A DNA stretch of 64,000 bases from NCBI GenBank assembly GCA_019309045.1, contig JAFDGZ010000003.1, positions 1 through 64,000 on the forward strand, given 5' to 3'. Below the pieces are notes generated by a model. That model saw only the letters and a program-made list of their open reading frames with translations, was not told where the DNA came from and ran no database searches. Below are positions 45,611 through 55,800 of this stretch, piece after piece. The position numbers were made by a program, and so were the translations under genes. Source of the DNA: Deltaproteobacteria bacterium (GTDB lineage: Bacteria; Desulfobacterota; Syntrophobacteria; BM002). Every line of letters starts with the position of its first letter. The stretch's first letter is position 1.

Positions 45611-45631
45611 CGCGACCCGTTCAGGGTCGCG
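45611..45631. repeat. Perfect hairpin 3 (CGCGACCC/GGGTCGCG)
   Basis: An 8-base stem with a 5-base loop (gttca). Together with the other two it marks a gene-free 413-base interval (45420-45832) that otherwise shows no gene. It could be a REP-like palindrome or an mRNA-end structure. Confidence 0.75.
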
Positions 45632-45832
45632 GCCGGATAGCCTGAAGGAGTTACTTTCAGTTTATAGTTTCATTCTTTTTGAGGTCAAGTTTTTTCATAC
45701 TGCCGCCCCAGTTTTTCCTCTGCCTCATGAATTGCAGTAATTGTCTTTCTAGCGCTTGCCCCTGGACAGTCGCCGACTTAAAATGACAGTGGATGTTGAA
45801 ACAGCTCTACCCCTAACCAAGGAGTTTTTTCT

Positions 45833-46273
45833 ATGTGCAGCAATTACCGACTACAGTGTTCATGTGGGGCAAACCAGGCAAACCTCATGTTCAGAAATCA
45901 AATCCTGCCGGTTGAAGTTGTCTCCGAGCTTTTTTGTCCGCTCTGTTCTCTGCCTGTTGACTTCGATTCCGAGCGTATGATCGCCGACAATGGCTGGCTG
46001 TTGGAATTCGACATGGATCTTGCCAGGGCTTGCTTGCGAGGAGCGGGGATTGAAAAACGTGACATCAACCCCGCCTTCTTGTTCGACGAGGGCTATGCAA
46101 GCTGGAATGGCCTTACCCCCAATGATCTCGAGCAGAGAATACTCGAGCGCCAGGATATTCTTCCCCTGGCAAAGGAAAATATGCGCTTATACCTCGAGGA
46201 AATACGGCGCTGGGGTTGCGCCCGCGTGCAAAAACTGCGAGATGCTGGCTGGCGCAAGGCCCAGGCTTGTTAA
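45833..46273 (+). CDS. Conserved-type hypothetical protein with N-terminal CxC...CxxC
   Basis: A 146-residue protein. The first 45 residues carry MCSNYRLQCSCGANQ and ELFCPLCSLPVDFD, a four-cysteine zinc-ribbon-like arrangement, followed by a helical, charged C-terminal region (LPLAKENMRLYLEEIRRWGCARVQKLR). I do not recognise a named family. It stands alone, and its stop overlaps the end of the convergent poly-gamma-glutamate hydrolase-like gene by 4 bases. Confidence 0.7.
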   Translation: MCSNYRLQCSCGANQANLMFRNQILPVEVVSELFCPLCSLPVDFDSERMIADNGWLLEFDMDLARACLRGAGIEKRDINPAFLFDEGYASWNGLTPNDLEQRILERQDILPLAKENMRLYLEEIRRWGCARVQKLRDAGWRKAQAC

Positions 46274-46875
46274 CTCTTGCCAGCCATCCATCTCCGTACA
46301 AATTCCACAAGCATTTGGCTGAGAACCATGGCATCACCCGCTGGCACAGATCGTTCCTGTTTATTGCCGGTTGTTGTCTGACGAAGCATCAGAGGCAACT
46401 CCAATTGTATTCCCTTGCTTGGCGCCAGATTGACAATGTTGTTGGGATCGCGCCCCCGCAGCGAAGATGGAATTTGTTGCCAATCACTGATCCATTCATA
46501 CTCGGGCAGGCCGTGGCGAAGCAGATCAGCAAGGCTTTCCAGCAGAGATTTATTCAAACCTCCCACATATACCTGCCTCTGAGAACGCCCATGCCCATGG
46601 ATCGACAGGACCAGGCTCACATGGTTGATAAATTTTTCGAGAAGCGGATGTCTATCAGGCTCTAGCTGGTGGCTCGGACAGTGCAGGGCCCGATTGCCGG
46701 AAGGCAGCCTTCCGGAAAAAACGTAAAGGCTGGCGCCGCTTTCACTGGCCACGAATCTGGCGATGGCCTCTGTTCCTGGTTCTATGCCGCCGCCATGGGG
46801 AGCCAGCACGCCCAGCGGACCCCGCAGTTGGAGCGATTCCACCACTGCCATTCTTTGCTGCTCCGATCCAGTCAC
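46270..46875 (-). CDS. Poly-gamma-glutamate hydrolase family (DUF867-like)
   Basis: A 201-residue protein resembling PghP-type zinc hydrolases. The metal-binding start is GVLAPHGGGIEPGTEAIARF, followed by SLVLSIHGHGRSQRQVYVGGL and a glutamate-containing KGIQLELPLMLR. The phage enzymes cut poly-gamma-glutamate capsules. In a Gram-negative chromosome the substrate may differ. The start is a GTG at 46875 with an AGGGGG ribosome binding site. It has no signal peptide, so it acts in the cytoplasm or is released on lysis. Confidence 0.78.
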   Translation of the reverse strand: MTGSEQQRMAVVESLQLRGPLGVLAPHGGGIEPGTEAIARFVASESGASLYVFSGRLPSGNRALHCPSHQLEPDRHPLLEKFINHVSLVLSIHGHGRSQRQVYVGGLNKSLLESLADLLRHGLPEYEWISDWQQIPSSLRGRDPNNIVNLAPSKGIQLELPLMLRQTTTGNKQERSVPAGDAMVLSQMLVEFVRRWMAGKS

Positions 46876-47096
46876 GCCCCCTGCCCTGCATCTCTATCAT
46901 TGAGAAACTGAGAAAGACAAATATATCAATATGATACAGCAAAAGAGCGCTGTCGATGGACTTTCCCTTGCTTTCAGAGGATAATAAGCTTGCAATTGTG
47001 CAAGCGACTCCAGGCAGGAGGTTTGTCTCACCACTGCCCGGGAGCGGAGACGCTTCAATCTCTTAAAACATTATATATCTTTCTTGTAAACAGGAA

Positions 47097-49844
47097 ATGT
47101 CCAGAAAAAGCAGGCGATATCGTCCGGGGCAACAAAGATCAGGGCAGCCGCGCCGTGCCTCGAAACGAGGGCCGCGAGCTGAGAGCAGGCCTTTCGAAGC
47201 GCGTGCCTCTCGGCAATTGGAGCCCTTGCTGCAGCAGATCGGCATACCGAAGCCGCAGCCGTTCGTGCCTGATCCTTTTCAGCGACAAAGTGTTGCTGCC
47301 CTTGAAAAAAGTGACGTTCTGGTCACTGCACCCACAGGCGCAGGCAAGACCTGGATAGCTGTGGAGGCAATCGGCAAGCTGCTCAAGAGAGGAGAGCGCA
47401 GCTGGTATGCCTCGCCATTGAAGGCCCTATCTAACGCCAAATATACTGAGTTTTCTAAAATTTTCGGCAGAGAAAATGTGGGAATTCTTACAGGCGACCG
47501 CAAAGAAAACCCTGAGGCGCCGGTCATAGTCGGCACAACTGAAATCTTGCGCAACCAGCTCTACGACTCCATGTATACGGGAACAGATCTACCGGTTCAC
47601 CTGGTAGTGCTGGATGAAGCACATTATCTTGGCGATGCAGACCGCGGGGTGGTCTGGGAAGAAGTGATGATCTACCTGCCGCAGCGGGTTCGCCTGCTCC
47701 TTCTTTCGGCCACGGTATCAAATGCTCGTCAAATCGCTGCCTGGCTGGAATGGCTGCGCAGGGTGCCCTGTCGGGTCATATCAGTATCAAAGCGGCCGGT
47801 GCCGCTCCATCCGCTCTTCATGTTGCCTGATGGAGAGGTGACACCCTTGTTGAAAAAGAGATCCATTGCCGGCAAAGTTCGGCATTTTCTGGAGGTCAGT
47901 CCCAGGCAGGGATTAATGCCAAGAGCAGGCGTACCAGATTTTAGCCGCATCATAGGAGCGCTGCGAAAACTGAACCTGCTGCCGGCCATTTTCTTTCTCA
48001 AGTCCCGGCAGGACTGCAACCAGGCTCTCATGACCTCTTTGCCACGGGAAGGTTGCAGGGAAAAAGACAGGGATCGCCAACGGTTTCGTCGCCGACTGAG
48101 ACAGCTGCAGGAGAAGCACCCCTATCTCAAGAACCACCGGCAAATCAAGCCTCTATTGCTGGGCAGGGTGGCAGCCCACCACGGCGGCCAGTTGCCGGTC
48201 TGGAAGGCCCTGGTAGAGACACTCATGATCGAGGGCGAACTGGAAGCCATTTTTTCTACCTCCACTGTGGCTGCCGGGGTAAATTTTCCAGCTCGCACTG
48301 TAGTGCTGCCGCAGAGTGACCGTTTCAACGGCCGGGAGTTCGTTCCCCTGAGCGCCACTGATCTTCAGCAAATGAACGGCAGGGCCGGCAGGCGAGGCAT
48401 GGATAAGGTCGGCTTTGTTTTGCTGCTTCCTGGACCATACCAGGATCCTCTGCTCATTAGCAGCCTCTTCAACGCCTCCCCTGAACCCATTAGCAGCCAG
48501 ATTCAGATCACCTTTACAATGGTCCTTAATTTGCTGCTCTCCCACAGCCCAGACGAAGTGAGAGAATTGCTCTCCAGATCCTTTGCCACCTACCAGAATT
48601 TGGACCTGCACCGCCAAGAACTCCACAAAATAGAAGCTCTCCAAAAAGAACTGTCAGCAGATCTCCAGGATTGTAACTGCGCCAGCGTCGAAGAAATCCT
48701 GCACACCCTTGCCGAGAAACGACAATTGCAGGGGGGGCTGGCAAAAGCCCAGCACCTTCAACGGCAAAGCCGTCAGCGCATCAGCAAAGAGCTTCTTCTC
48801 ACGCCCGGAAGGGTTTTTCGCAGCAAGAAGGGCTACTTTTTTGTGGTGGTGCAGGTTGAAAATCGAAGAGGAGTGGCAGGAGTAAAGGCACTAAGACTCA
48901 ATTCTCTCCCGTCCACATCAGGCGGGGCGAAGCTGAAATACCGCTGGTTCCGGTTAGAACGGGTGAGCAAGCTCCTTGATATCTGTTTCGATCTACCGGT
49001 TGACCTGGAATCCTGGCTTCGAACTCTTGACCACACTTTGCTGGCTGAGACACCCGTGATCCAGTTAAATGGATATTGCCCTGCTTCTGGCGACAGCGAA
49101 CTGGAGTCCCTGGGCAATCGAGTAGCCAGGCTGGAGGAAGCACTCAACAGTTTTCCTTGCTCTAACTGCCGCAGTTATAGAAGATGTAATCCAGCAAACA
49201 GGAGTCCATTCAAAGACAAAATCAATCGGTTGTTGGAGTTGCAGTATCAATTGGAAACAGTGACAAACCGCCTCTGGCATGAATTCAGTCACCATTTTCA
49301 ATTTCTGCAGAAAGAAGGCTATGTCGATGCAACCGGGCAATTGACTGCTGAAGGGCAGTGGGCTGCCAAATTACGGCTGGATCAACCTCTGCTGATAGCT
49401 GAGGCAATTCGTACAGAGGTGCTGCCTTTCCATGACTCTGCTCTGCTTGCCGGACTCATTGCCCCTTTTGTAAGTGACAAGAATCAACTGAACCAGACAA
49501 TCACAAAACAGGATTTACGCTTCAAAAAACTGGGCACCGCTTTTGCCCGATTGGCTAGAGCTTTACGCCCACTCAGGGGTCGTTTGCGAGCAGAAGGTTT
49601 TCCCGTTGGGGAAATTTCTTTTATGCCGGCCGCCGCCCTCTACATCTGGACTTCTGGTGCAGAATGGCAAGAAGTTCTCGGACTTTCCGGGCTAGACGAG
49701 GGAGATCTTGCCATGCTCATCTACCGCACTGCCGACAACCTCCGGCAGCTGGAGGGTCTCGAGCAGACACATACCGAGCTAGCCCACACAGCCACTCAGG
49801 CAATTCAGGCCCTGCTGCGTGAACCTGTCCTGGTGCCGCAATAA
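47097..49844 (+). CDS. Ski2/HelY-like superfamily 2 RNA helicase
   Basis: A 915-residue ATP-dependent helicase. The N-terminus is basic (about 40 residues). Walker A is APTGAGKT (78-85), motif II DEAH (173-176), motif III LLSATVSN and motif VI QMNGRAGRRGMD. A Cys cluster CSNCRSYRRC lies near residue 685. A DSHCT-like end follows (LTAEGQWAAKLR...LIAEAIRTEVLPFHDSALLAGLIAPFV). Eukaryotic relatives (Mtr4, Ski2) feed RNA to the exosome, and HelY is the actinobacterial form. Its partner here is unknown. It is followed after 2 bases by a convergent small RHH gene. Confidence 0.92.
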   Translation: MSRKSRRYRPGQQRSGQPRRASKRGPRAESRPFEARASRQLEPLLQQIGIPKPQPFVPDPFQRQSVAALEKSDVLVTAPTGAGKTWIAVEAIGKLLKRGERSWYASPLKALSNAKYTEFSKIFGRENVGILTGDRKENPEAPVIVGTTEILRNQLYDSMYTGTDLPVHLVVLDEAHYLGDADRGVVWEEVMIYLPQRVRLLLLSATVSNARQIAAWLEWLRRVPCRVISVSKRPVPLHPLFMLPDGEVTPLLKKRSIAGKVRHFLEVSPRQGLMPRAGVPDFSRIIGALRKLNLLPAIFFLKSRQDCNQALMTSLPREGCREKDRDRQRFRRRLRQLQEKHPYLKNHRQIKPLLLGRVAAHHGGQLPVWKALVETLMIEGELEAIFSTSTVAAGVNFPARTVVLPQSDRFNGREFVPLSATDLQQMNGRAGRRGMDKVGFVLLLPGPYQDPLLISSLFNASPEPISSQIQITFTMVLNLLLSHSPDEVRELLSRSFATYQNLDLHRQELHKIEALQKELSADLQDCNCASVEEILHTLAEKRQLQGGLAKAQHLQRQSRQRISKELLLTPGRVFRSKKGYFFVVVQVENRRGVAGVKALRLNSLPSTSGGAKLKYRWFRLERVSKLLDICFDLPVDLESWLRTLDHTLLAETPVIQLNGYCPASGDSELESLGNRVARLEEALNSFPCSNCRSYRRCNPANRSPFKDKINRLLELQYQLETVTNRLWHEFSHHFQFLQKEGYVDATGQLTAEGQWAAKLRLDQPLLIAEAIRTEVLPFHDSALLAGLIAPFVSDKNQLNQTITKQDLRFKKLGTAFARLARALRPLRGRLRAEGFPVGEISFMPAAALYIWTSGAEWQEVLGLSGLDEGDLAMLIYRTADNLRQLEGLEQTHTELAHTATQAIQALLREPVLVPQ

Positions 49845-49846
49845 AG

Positions 49847-50032
49847 CTAATCTGCTTCTTGCTCTTTGCTTTTTACAATCACTTCCTGCACATCCAGAGT
49901 CAGCGGACTTTTGACATAGTTGGTCACAGCCTGAATAACGAGTTCCTGCAAGGTTATACCTTCCAGCGCTGCCCGAGATTCAGCTTCCTGAGATAATTCA
50001 TCCGGGAAGTTTTCCACCTTGAGTGTTCCCAT
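49847..50032 (-). CDS. Orphan ribbon-helix-helix protein (FitA-like)
   Basis: A 61-residue Arc/FitA-type RHH protein: MGTLKVENFPDELSQEAE, then ALEGITLQELVIQAVTNYV. RHH antitoxins of VapC/FitB systems look like this. No toxin gene follows, since the next gene on this strand is the distant hypothetical 3' end of another unit. The start at 50032 has AGGAG 6 bases upstream; an in-frame ATG at 50116 adds 28 unlikely residues. Confidence 0.72.
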   Translation of the reverse strand: MGTLKVENFPDELSQEAESRAALEGITLQELVIQAVTNYVKSPLTLDVQEVIVKSKEQEAD

Positions 50033-50207
50033 AATCTCTCCTCTCAGAACATCAACGAAAGTTTGATAACTACCAGCGGAATATGTATAATGCAAGCAGA
50101 ACATTTCGAGTATCAATAAGGCGTCTCTTTTTCAAAACGATTATGTCTGTGGCATTTTATTTGCATTCCCTCTAGGCAACCTTGAAATATTTCGATCAAC
50201 CACACTG

Positions 50208-50909
50208 GTGTACTGCTTTATGACGGCTACTACCCTCTATTTGTTCAACCCGAGCACGGCTGTTGGCGGAGTAATGTTGGCAATTTGTTTCGTTATTTTC
50301 TTCATGGTTGCCGGTGCGCCTGCTTTGCTGTTCGCAGCAGAATTATATCAAAAAGCTGCAGATGGCTCCAGCCGCCGCTTGTGGATCAGAGACAGCCGAA
50401 CTTGCGGCGCCAAACAGCAGTTCTCTCTTGCTTTCAATCTGCTCTCGCCACAAAATTATCTACCCCATTTGCGAAAAGACAGACAGAGCAACCCTGGGGA
50501 AAAGGAGCGTGGCAATGCTGCTGCTCCGAACTGCCCTGATCGTCACAGGCTCCAGGAAATACATGGCCTGCTGAAATCTCTCAACAGCAGCCTGTGGCAA
50601 GAACTTCGCAATGGAGAGCTCTCCCTGTGTCAGCCTCTTCTCCATACAATGACAATCACAGACGATGATAAACAGCTGGATTGGCGACAGATAAACAAGA
50701 GATTGGTTTCAGCCCTGCATCGTTTCGACACTGCAACCACTGATAGAGACAAGCAGGATAGTTTGAACGAGGCAGTTCACTGGCTGCACCAGAAAATCTT
50801 TCTCGTCAGGCGGGTCGCCCTTCTCAAAGGAGAACTCTCTTCTGGAGAAGAAAAGAAGCTGACAAGAGTCCAGGTGGAGCTTGAGGGGCTGCAGCAAATG
50901 CTGGGGTAG
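50208..50909 (+). CDS. Hypothetical membrane-anchored protein
   Basis: A 233-residue frame with an N-terminal hydrophobic segment (GVMLAICFVIFFMVAGAPALLFAAEL) and a long helical, charged C-terminal half (LNEAVHWLHQKIFLVRRVALLKGELSSGEEKKLTRV). I do not recognise a family. The start is uncertain (50208 or 50220), and no good ribosome binding site is seen. The C-terminal coiled nature supports a real protein over noise, but only weakly. Confidence 0.5.
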   Translation: MYCFMTATTLYLFNPSTAVGGVMLAICFVIFFMVAGAPALLFAAELYQKAADGSSRRLWIRDSRTCGAKQQFSLAFNLLSPQNYLPHLRKDRQSNPGEKERGNAAAPNCPDRHRLQEIHGLLKSLNSSLWQELRNGELSLCQPLLHTMTITDDDKQLDWRQINKRLVSALHRFDTATTDRDKQDSLNEAVHWLHQKIFLVRRVALLKGELSSGEEKKLTRVQVELEGLQQMLG

Positions 50910-51211
50910 CCCACCGCCTCAGCAAAACCAATCCAGAGATGTCTGGCCAGTAGCGGCAACAGGTCGCTCATATAATTTCAGCAGGCAGTAAGCGCAACAT
51001 GACTCGAGCCCCTGATAGGGTTTCTGCAACAGGGCTGGTCGCGGTTAGAGAACCGCTCCTGCCGTGTCCTGACTAATAACCGATAACTGACAACCACCAC
51101 CAGCCAGGCCGCAACTCAATATCCTGAAAACTCCAATCTGTGATACACTTGCTTCGTTGACTGAAAACGAGCAATACTGTGAGCTATTTTATTTTCACTG
51201 GAGTTGCTTCG
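50910..51211. other. Upstream region of the LhgO gene
   Basis: A perfect 6-bp hairpin GCGGTT-agag-AACCGC at 51041-51056 lies 132 bases after the hypothetical gene, without a T-run. TTGACT near 51157 is a possible -35. No gene is supported. Confidence 0.35.
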
Positions 51212-52408
51212 ATGGAATACTACGCGGACATTCTGATTGTGGGTGGAGGTATTATCGGTCTCTGTATCGCCCGTGAACTGCTTGCCCAGGGATACGAGAA
51301 CATCTACCTCATAGACAAGGAGGTTGCACTCGGCAAGCATGCCTCAGGTAGAAACAGCGGGGTACTTCATGCTGGCATCTATTACCCGCCGGGCAGCCTG
51401 AAGGCACAGTCGTGCCTGCGAGGCAATTTTTTGATGCGGGCCTATTGCCAGGAAAGGGAATTGCCTCTGCATGAAACCGGCAAGGTCATCGTAACCACCA
51501 GGGAGGAGGATATTCCACTCCTTCATGAACTTCACAGGCGAGCCACTGCCAACGGCGCTAAAGTTGATCTCATTGACGAGTGTGAACTCCACGAAATAGA
51601 GCCTTTTGCCCGTACTCACCAGCTTGCCCTCTTTTCGCATTACACCGCAGTGGTCGATCCAAAAAGAGTACTGCTTTCACTGCGAGACGATCTGCTGTCA
51701 TCTGGACGGCTCAGGTTGTTGCTAGGCTGTGCTTTCCAGAATATGCCAGCTGCCAATGTTGCTGGAACCACGGCAGGTCCTATTCGCTTCAAGGTGTTGA
51801 TCAATGCTGCCGGCGCTCACTGCGACCGAATAGCCAGAAAGTTTGGCCTTGCCGCCAATTTCAGGCTGGTGCCATTCAAGGGGACTTACAGAAAGCTCAG
51901 ACAGAAAAAGAATCATCTGGTTAGGGGTAATATTTATCCTGTGCCGGACATCCGCAATCCATTCCTTGGAGTTCACCTCAGCAGGAACGTCCATGGAGAA
52001 GTCTATCTGGGACCGACTGCCATGCCAGCCTTGGGCCGAGAGAATTATGGTCTTGTCAGCGGCATCGACCTGGAAGCGCCTCTGATCTGCTTGCGGGATG
52101 CAGTGCTCTTTCTTGCCAACCCGTATTTCAGGCAGGTGGCCTTGACTGAACCGAAAAAGTATTGCCCCCGATCCTTCTACGATGATGTGCGTAAACTGGT
52201 CAGGCAGTTGACTCCTGAAGACATTGTTCCCTCAGATAAAGCCGGCATTCGGGCTCAACTGGTAAATTGGACAACGAAGGAGCTCATTATGGATTTTCTA
52301 GTGCTCCGCGAGGAAAGAAGTGTCCACATCCTTAATCCCATCTCGCCAGGCTTTACCAGCGCTATGGATCTGGCCCGCACTGTGGTCGCTCAATATCTGC
52401 CTTCCTGA
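51212..52408 (+). CDS. lhgO: L-2-hydroxyglutarate oxidase
   Basis: A 398-residue FAD enzyme oxidising L-2-hydroxyglutarate to 2-oxoglutarate. Marks are DILIVGGGIIGLCIARELL, GKHASGRNSGVLHAGIYYPPGSLKA, CELHEIEPFAR and the C-terminal FVLREERSVHILNPISPGFTSAMDLA. The start at 51212 follows GGAG and begins the FAD motif; an earlier ATG at 51179 adds 11 residues. It is monocistronic here. Confidence 0.93.
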   Translation: MEYYADILIVGGGIIGLCIARELLAQGYENIYLIDKEVALGKHASGRNSGVLHAGIYYPPGSLKAQSCLRGNFLMRAYCQERELPLHETGKVIVTTREEDIPLLHELHRRATANGAKVDLIDECELHEIEPFARTHQLALFSHYTAVVDPKRVLLSLRDDLLSSGRLRLLLGCAFQNMPAANVAGTTAGPIRFKVLINAAGAHCDRIARKFGLAANFRLVPFKGTYRKLRQKKNHLVRGNIYPVPDIRNPFLGVHLSRNVHGEVYLGPTAMPALGRENYGLVSGIDLEAPLICLRDAVLFLANPYFRQVALTEPKKYCPRSFYDDVRKLVRQLTPEDIVPSDKAGIRAQLVNWTTKELIMDFLVLREERSVHILNPISPGFTSAMDLARTVVAQYLPS

Positions 52409-52476
52409 AATACAAAGCGAACAGTGTATCAATGCGGTCAGAGGAACAGCCTACCGGGAAGAACATTTTGACAATC

Positions 52477-52770
52477 TCAACCGACCCGGAAGATCTTGAA
52501 CACCACTGTTCCACCATTGGTATAGTCGCAGGGATCTAGACATTGGACATAGGCTTCTTCTGAGTGTTTCCTGGCAATTCCCAGCTGCCTCGCCGATATT
52601 CCTCTTGCCAGGGCTACATAGTAAGGCATGATTGAGGCAAGAGAATGCAGGCACACTCTGCCCGAACGGCTTGGATCAAGTATGTAACCATCCTCGAGTA
52701 CGATCTTGCTATCTGGTTTGTAGACCGGGCATGTTCCCCTGATTTCCACCACTTGAATTACAAGTCGCAT
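52477..52770 (-). CDS. TIGR04076-family small protein
   Basis: A 97-residue protein. It starts MRLVIQVVEIRGTCPVYK and holds a central SRSGRVCLHSLASIMPYYVAL and a terminal VQCLDPCDYTNGGTVVFKIFRV. This is the conserved small family annotated TIGR04076 with a CP...CxHS...CxDP pattern, common in anaerobes. The conserved cysteines may bind a metal or cluster. Function unknown. It lies just after the hybrid kinase gene, on the same strand. Confidence 0.8.
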   Translation of the reverse strand: MRLVIQVVEIRGTCPVYKPDSKIVLEDGYILDPSRSGRVCLHSLASIMPYYVALARGISARQLGIARKHSEEAYVQCLDPCDYTNGGTVVFKIFRVG

Positions 52771-52863
52771 GATGAGAGTCCCTCAGCCCTGTTCGTGGCC
52801 AAGATATCCTCCTTGCAAAAGGTATGACAATGGTCAGAATCCTTGCTTGCCAGAGATGCTATA

Positions 52864-55800
52864 CTACTCGCTGGATGACTCCTCCAGAGCATCCGCCAGT
52901 TCAGATATGCCTTCAAAGTCAAATTCCTCCGCCATCTTACTGATCCTGCCGCTGATAGGCGCCAGGGACTCAGAGCGAGATTCCAGGTATTCGGCAACGG
53001 CGGTCAGCTCCATGACATCACCCATTTCGGCAGCCTGACGCAGTCGGCTGCAGATCTCGCCAGCCAGCTCAGCGGAAAGCATAATGGCAATTTCTTGTGC
53101 TGACTCGGCGTCAGGCTCTTTCGCGGCTGGCGTCAGAGTTTGCACTGACCGCAAGGTTTTTTCGAGCGCCTGTTCCAGTGCAGCGGTCTTTTGCTCGATT
53201 TCAGCAGAGTCTGCCGTCTCCTCCTTGCCCCCCTTCTTGATGAGCTTTTCCATTTCCACTGCTGCTGCATGGAGCTCAACAGCAGAGAGGTTCCCTGCCA
53301 CCCCTTTAAGACTATGGACGAGATGGTGAGCCCTGTCCAGATCGTTGGCAGCCAGCGCCTCTGATATCTCTGTGGCAGCCTCGGCGTAACTATTGCTGAA
53401 ATCTAACAGCAGCTTTCTATACAGACGCATATTCCCTTGCAAACGCGCCAATCCTGCGCCGATATCGAACCCGGGCAAAGAATCCGGCAAGAACTCCTCT
53501 CCATCAGCTGCAGGTTCAGCAGCACCAGCTTCATGTGGTGCGCTGTCCGAAACCGACTTCAACTGGTCAGCATCCTCCACAGGAGCCGCGATTTCTTGCC
53601 GCTTGATCCACCTGACCAAGGCTGCGAAAAGTTGCTCGGGATCAATTGGCTTGGTCACGTGATCATTCATACCGGCTTCCAGACACTTTTCTCTGTCGCC
53701 TTTCATAGCATGCGCGGTCATGGCAATGATGGGAATATCTCGGATTTCTGCTCTCGAGCTTCGAATCTTCCGGGTAGCCTCGAAACCATCCATCACTGGC
53801 ATTTGCAGATCCATGAGTATGACGTCATATTCCTTTTCCTGGACAGCATTCACCGCCTCCTGGCCGTTGTCGGCCACGGTAACTTTCAGGCCCGCCCCCT
53901 CGAGTATCTCCTGTGCAATCTGTTGATTTATTGCATTGTCATCCACCAACAATACTTGCGCCCCACGAATATTTTCCAGTGCTTCGACTTCCTCCCTTCT
54001 CCTGTGATGAGCTGTAACGGTTCTCATACTCTCTGCACCCATGCTCTCCATAATTGTATCGAGAAGCACTGATGGACTTACTGGTTTAAGAAGAAAACCA
54101 TCCAGACCCGCCCTTTCAGCTTCCTGGATGACCTCTTCTCGACCGTAGGCAGTCACCAGAATAATCGGGGGAATTTTTTGCAGTCTGGGATTTCTCTTAA
54201 TTCTTCTTGCCGTCTCGATGCCATCCATTCCCGGCATCTTCCAGTCCATTATGACCAGTTCAAATGGTTGACTTGTGGCTCTCTTGTCAATCTCTGCCAG
54301 TCCTTCTTCTCCTGAGACTGCCAGCGTAACCTGAAAGGAGAAGGACTGCAGCATTTCCCTGAAAATCCTCCTGGAGGTAGGATTGTCATCGATCACCAAC
54401 ACCCTGGTGCCCCTGAGGCCAGTGGGAGGCACAAATCGCTTTTTCTCTACTTCTTGGCCCAGGCCAAAGGTGGCAGTAAAGTGAAAAGTGCTGCCCTGGC
54501 CTGGTTCACTCTCCACCCAGATTTCACCCCCCATCATCTCCACTAGCCTCTGGCTTATGGTGAGACCCAGACCAGTGCCACCGTACTTTCTGGTGGTGGA
54601 AGTGTCAGCCTGGCTAAAGGGTTGAAAAAGGCGATCAATTTGTTCCTGATTGAGGCCGACCCCGGTATCGCGCACCGAAAACTTCAAGGTTACCTTATCT
54701 TTCTCTAAGTTCACCACCTCCGTAGAAACCACTATCTCCCCTGAGTCGGTGAATTTTACCGCGTTGTTGCTGAGGTTGAGCAGCACCTGTCCCAGTCTCA
54801 TGGGATCGCCTACCAGAAACTTTGGAACCTCCGACGCAGTGGAAAAGAGGACCTCCAGGTCTTCTTTCTCCTGCGCCTTTACCGTGATGAGATTGGCCAG
54901 ATTGTCCAATACACTGTCCAGGTTGAAGTCCACCTCTTCCATGTCCAGCTTGCCGGCCTCAATCTTGGAGAAGTCCAGGATATCGTTGATGATGCCCAGC
55001 AACGACTTGGCTGATGATTCAATCTTGGTGAGGTAATCCCGCTGTTTAGGGGTAAGATCGGTCTTCAGCGCCAGATGAGCCATGCCAATCACTGCGTTCA
55101 TAGGAGTGCGGATCTCATGGCTCATGTTGGCCAGAAATTCGCTCTTGCTCTTATTGGCATTGTCCGCCGCGATTCTGGCCTGGATCAATTCCTCCTCCAT
55201 CTTTTTGCGATCAGAAATATCGCTTTTTACGGCCACAAAATGGGTAATTTCTCCTTCCTCATCGAATACTGGTGCAATAGATGAACTCTCCCAGTAAATT
55301 TCACCATTCTTTTTCCTGTTTTGAAACTCCCCTCGCCAGATTTTTCCTGAAAGAATCGTCCGCCAGAGTTCCTGGTAAAACTGCCTGTCGTGTTTGCCCG
55401 ACTTGAGGATCCGTGGATTCTGTCCCAATGCCTCCTCTGAGGTATAACCAGTAACTTCAGTAAACTTGGCATTGACATATTCGATCACACCATGTTTGTT
55501 CGTGATGACCACGGATGCTGGACTGTTCTCTGTGGCACGGGAAAGCTTGCGCAGTTGATCCTGCGCATGCTTCCGATCTTCAATATCAACTATGGCGCCG
55601 GCCATGCGCAGTGGCTTGCCGTCCTCATCCCAGAGGGCCTGGCCTGTGGCTCTGAACCAGCGATATTCTCCAGACTTGCACCGCAAGCGAAACTCGGCAA
55701 AATAAGGAGTTCTTTTTTCGAGATGCTCCTGCAAAGCTGCCAGCGCCGCCTGGCGATCATCAGGATGCAGGCTTTCCTCCCAGGCAGAGAAGGTGTCGCC

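Noticed and set aside
45501-45631. Palindrome cluster as a CRISPR array
   Set aside because: The three palindromes differ in sequence and there are no equal spacers.
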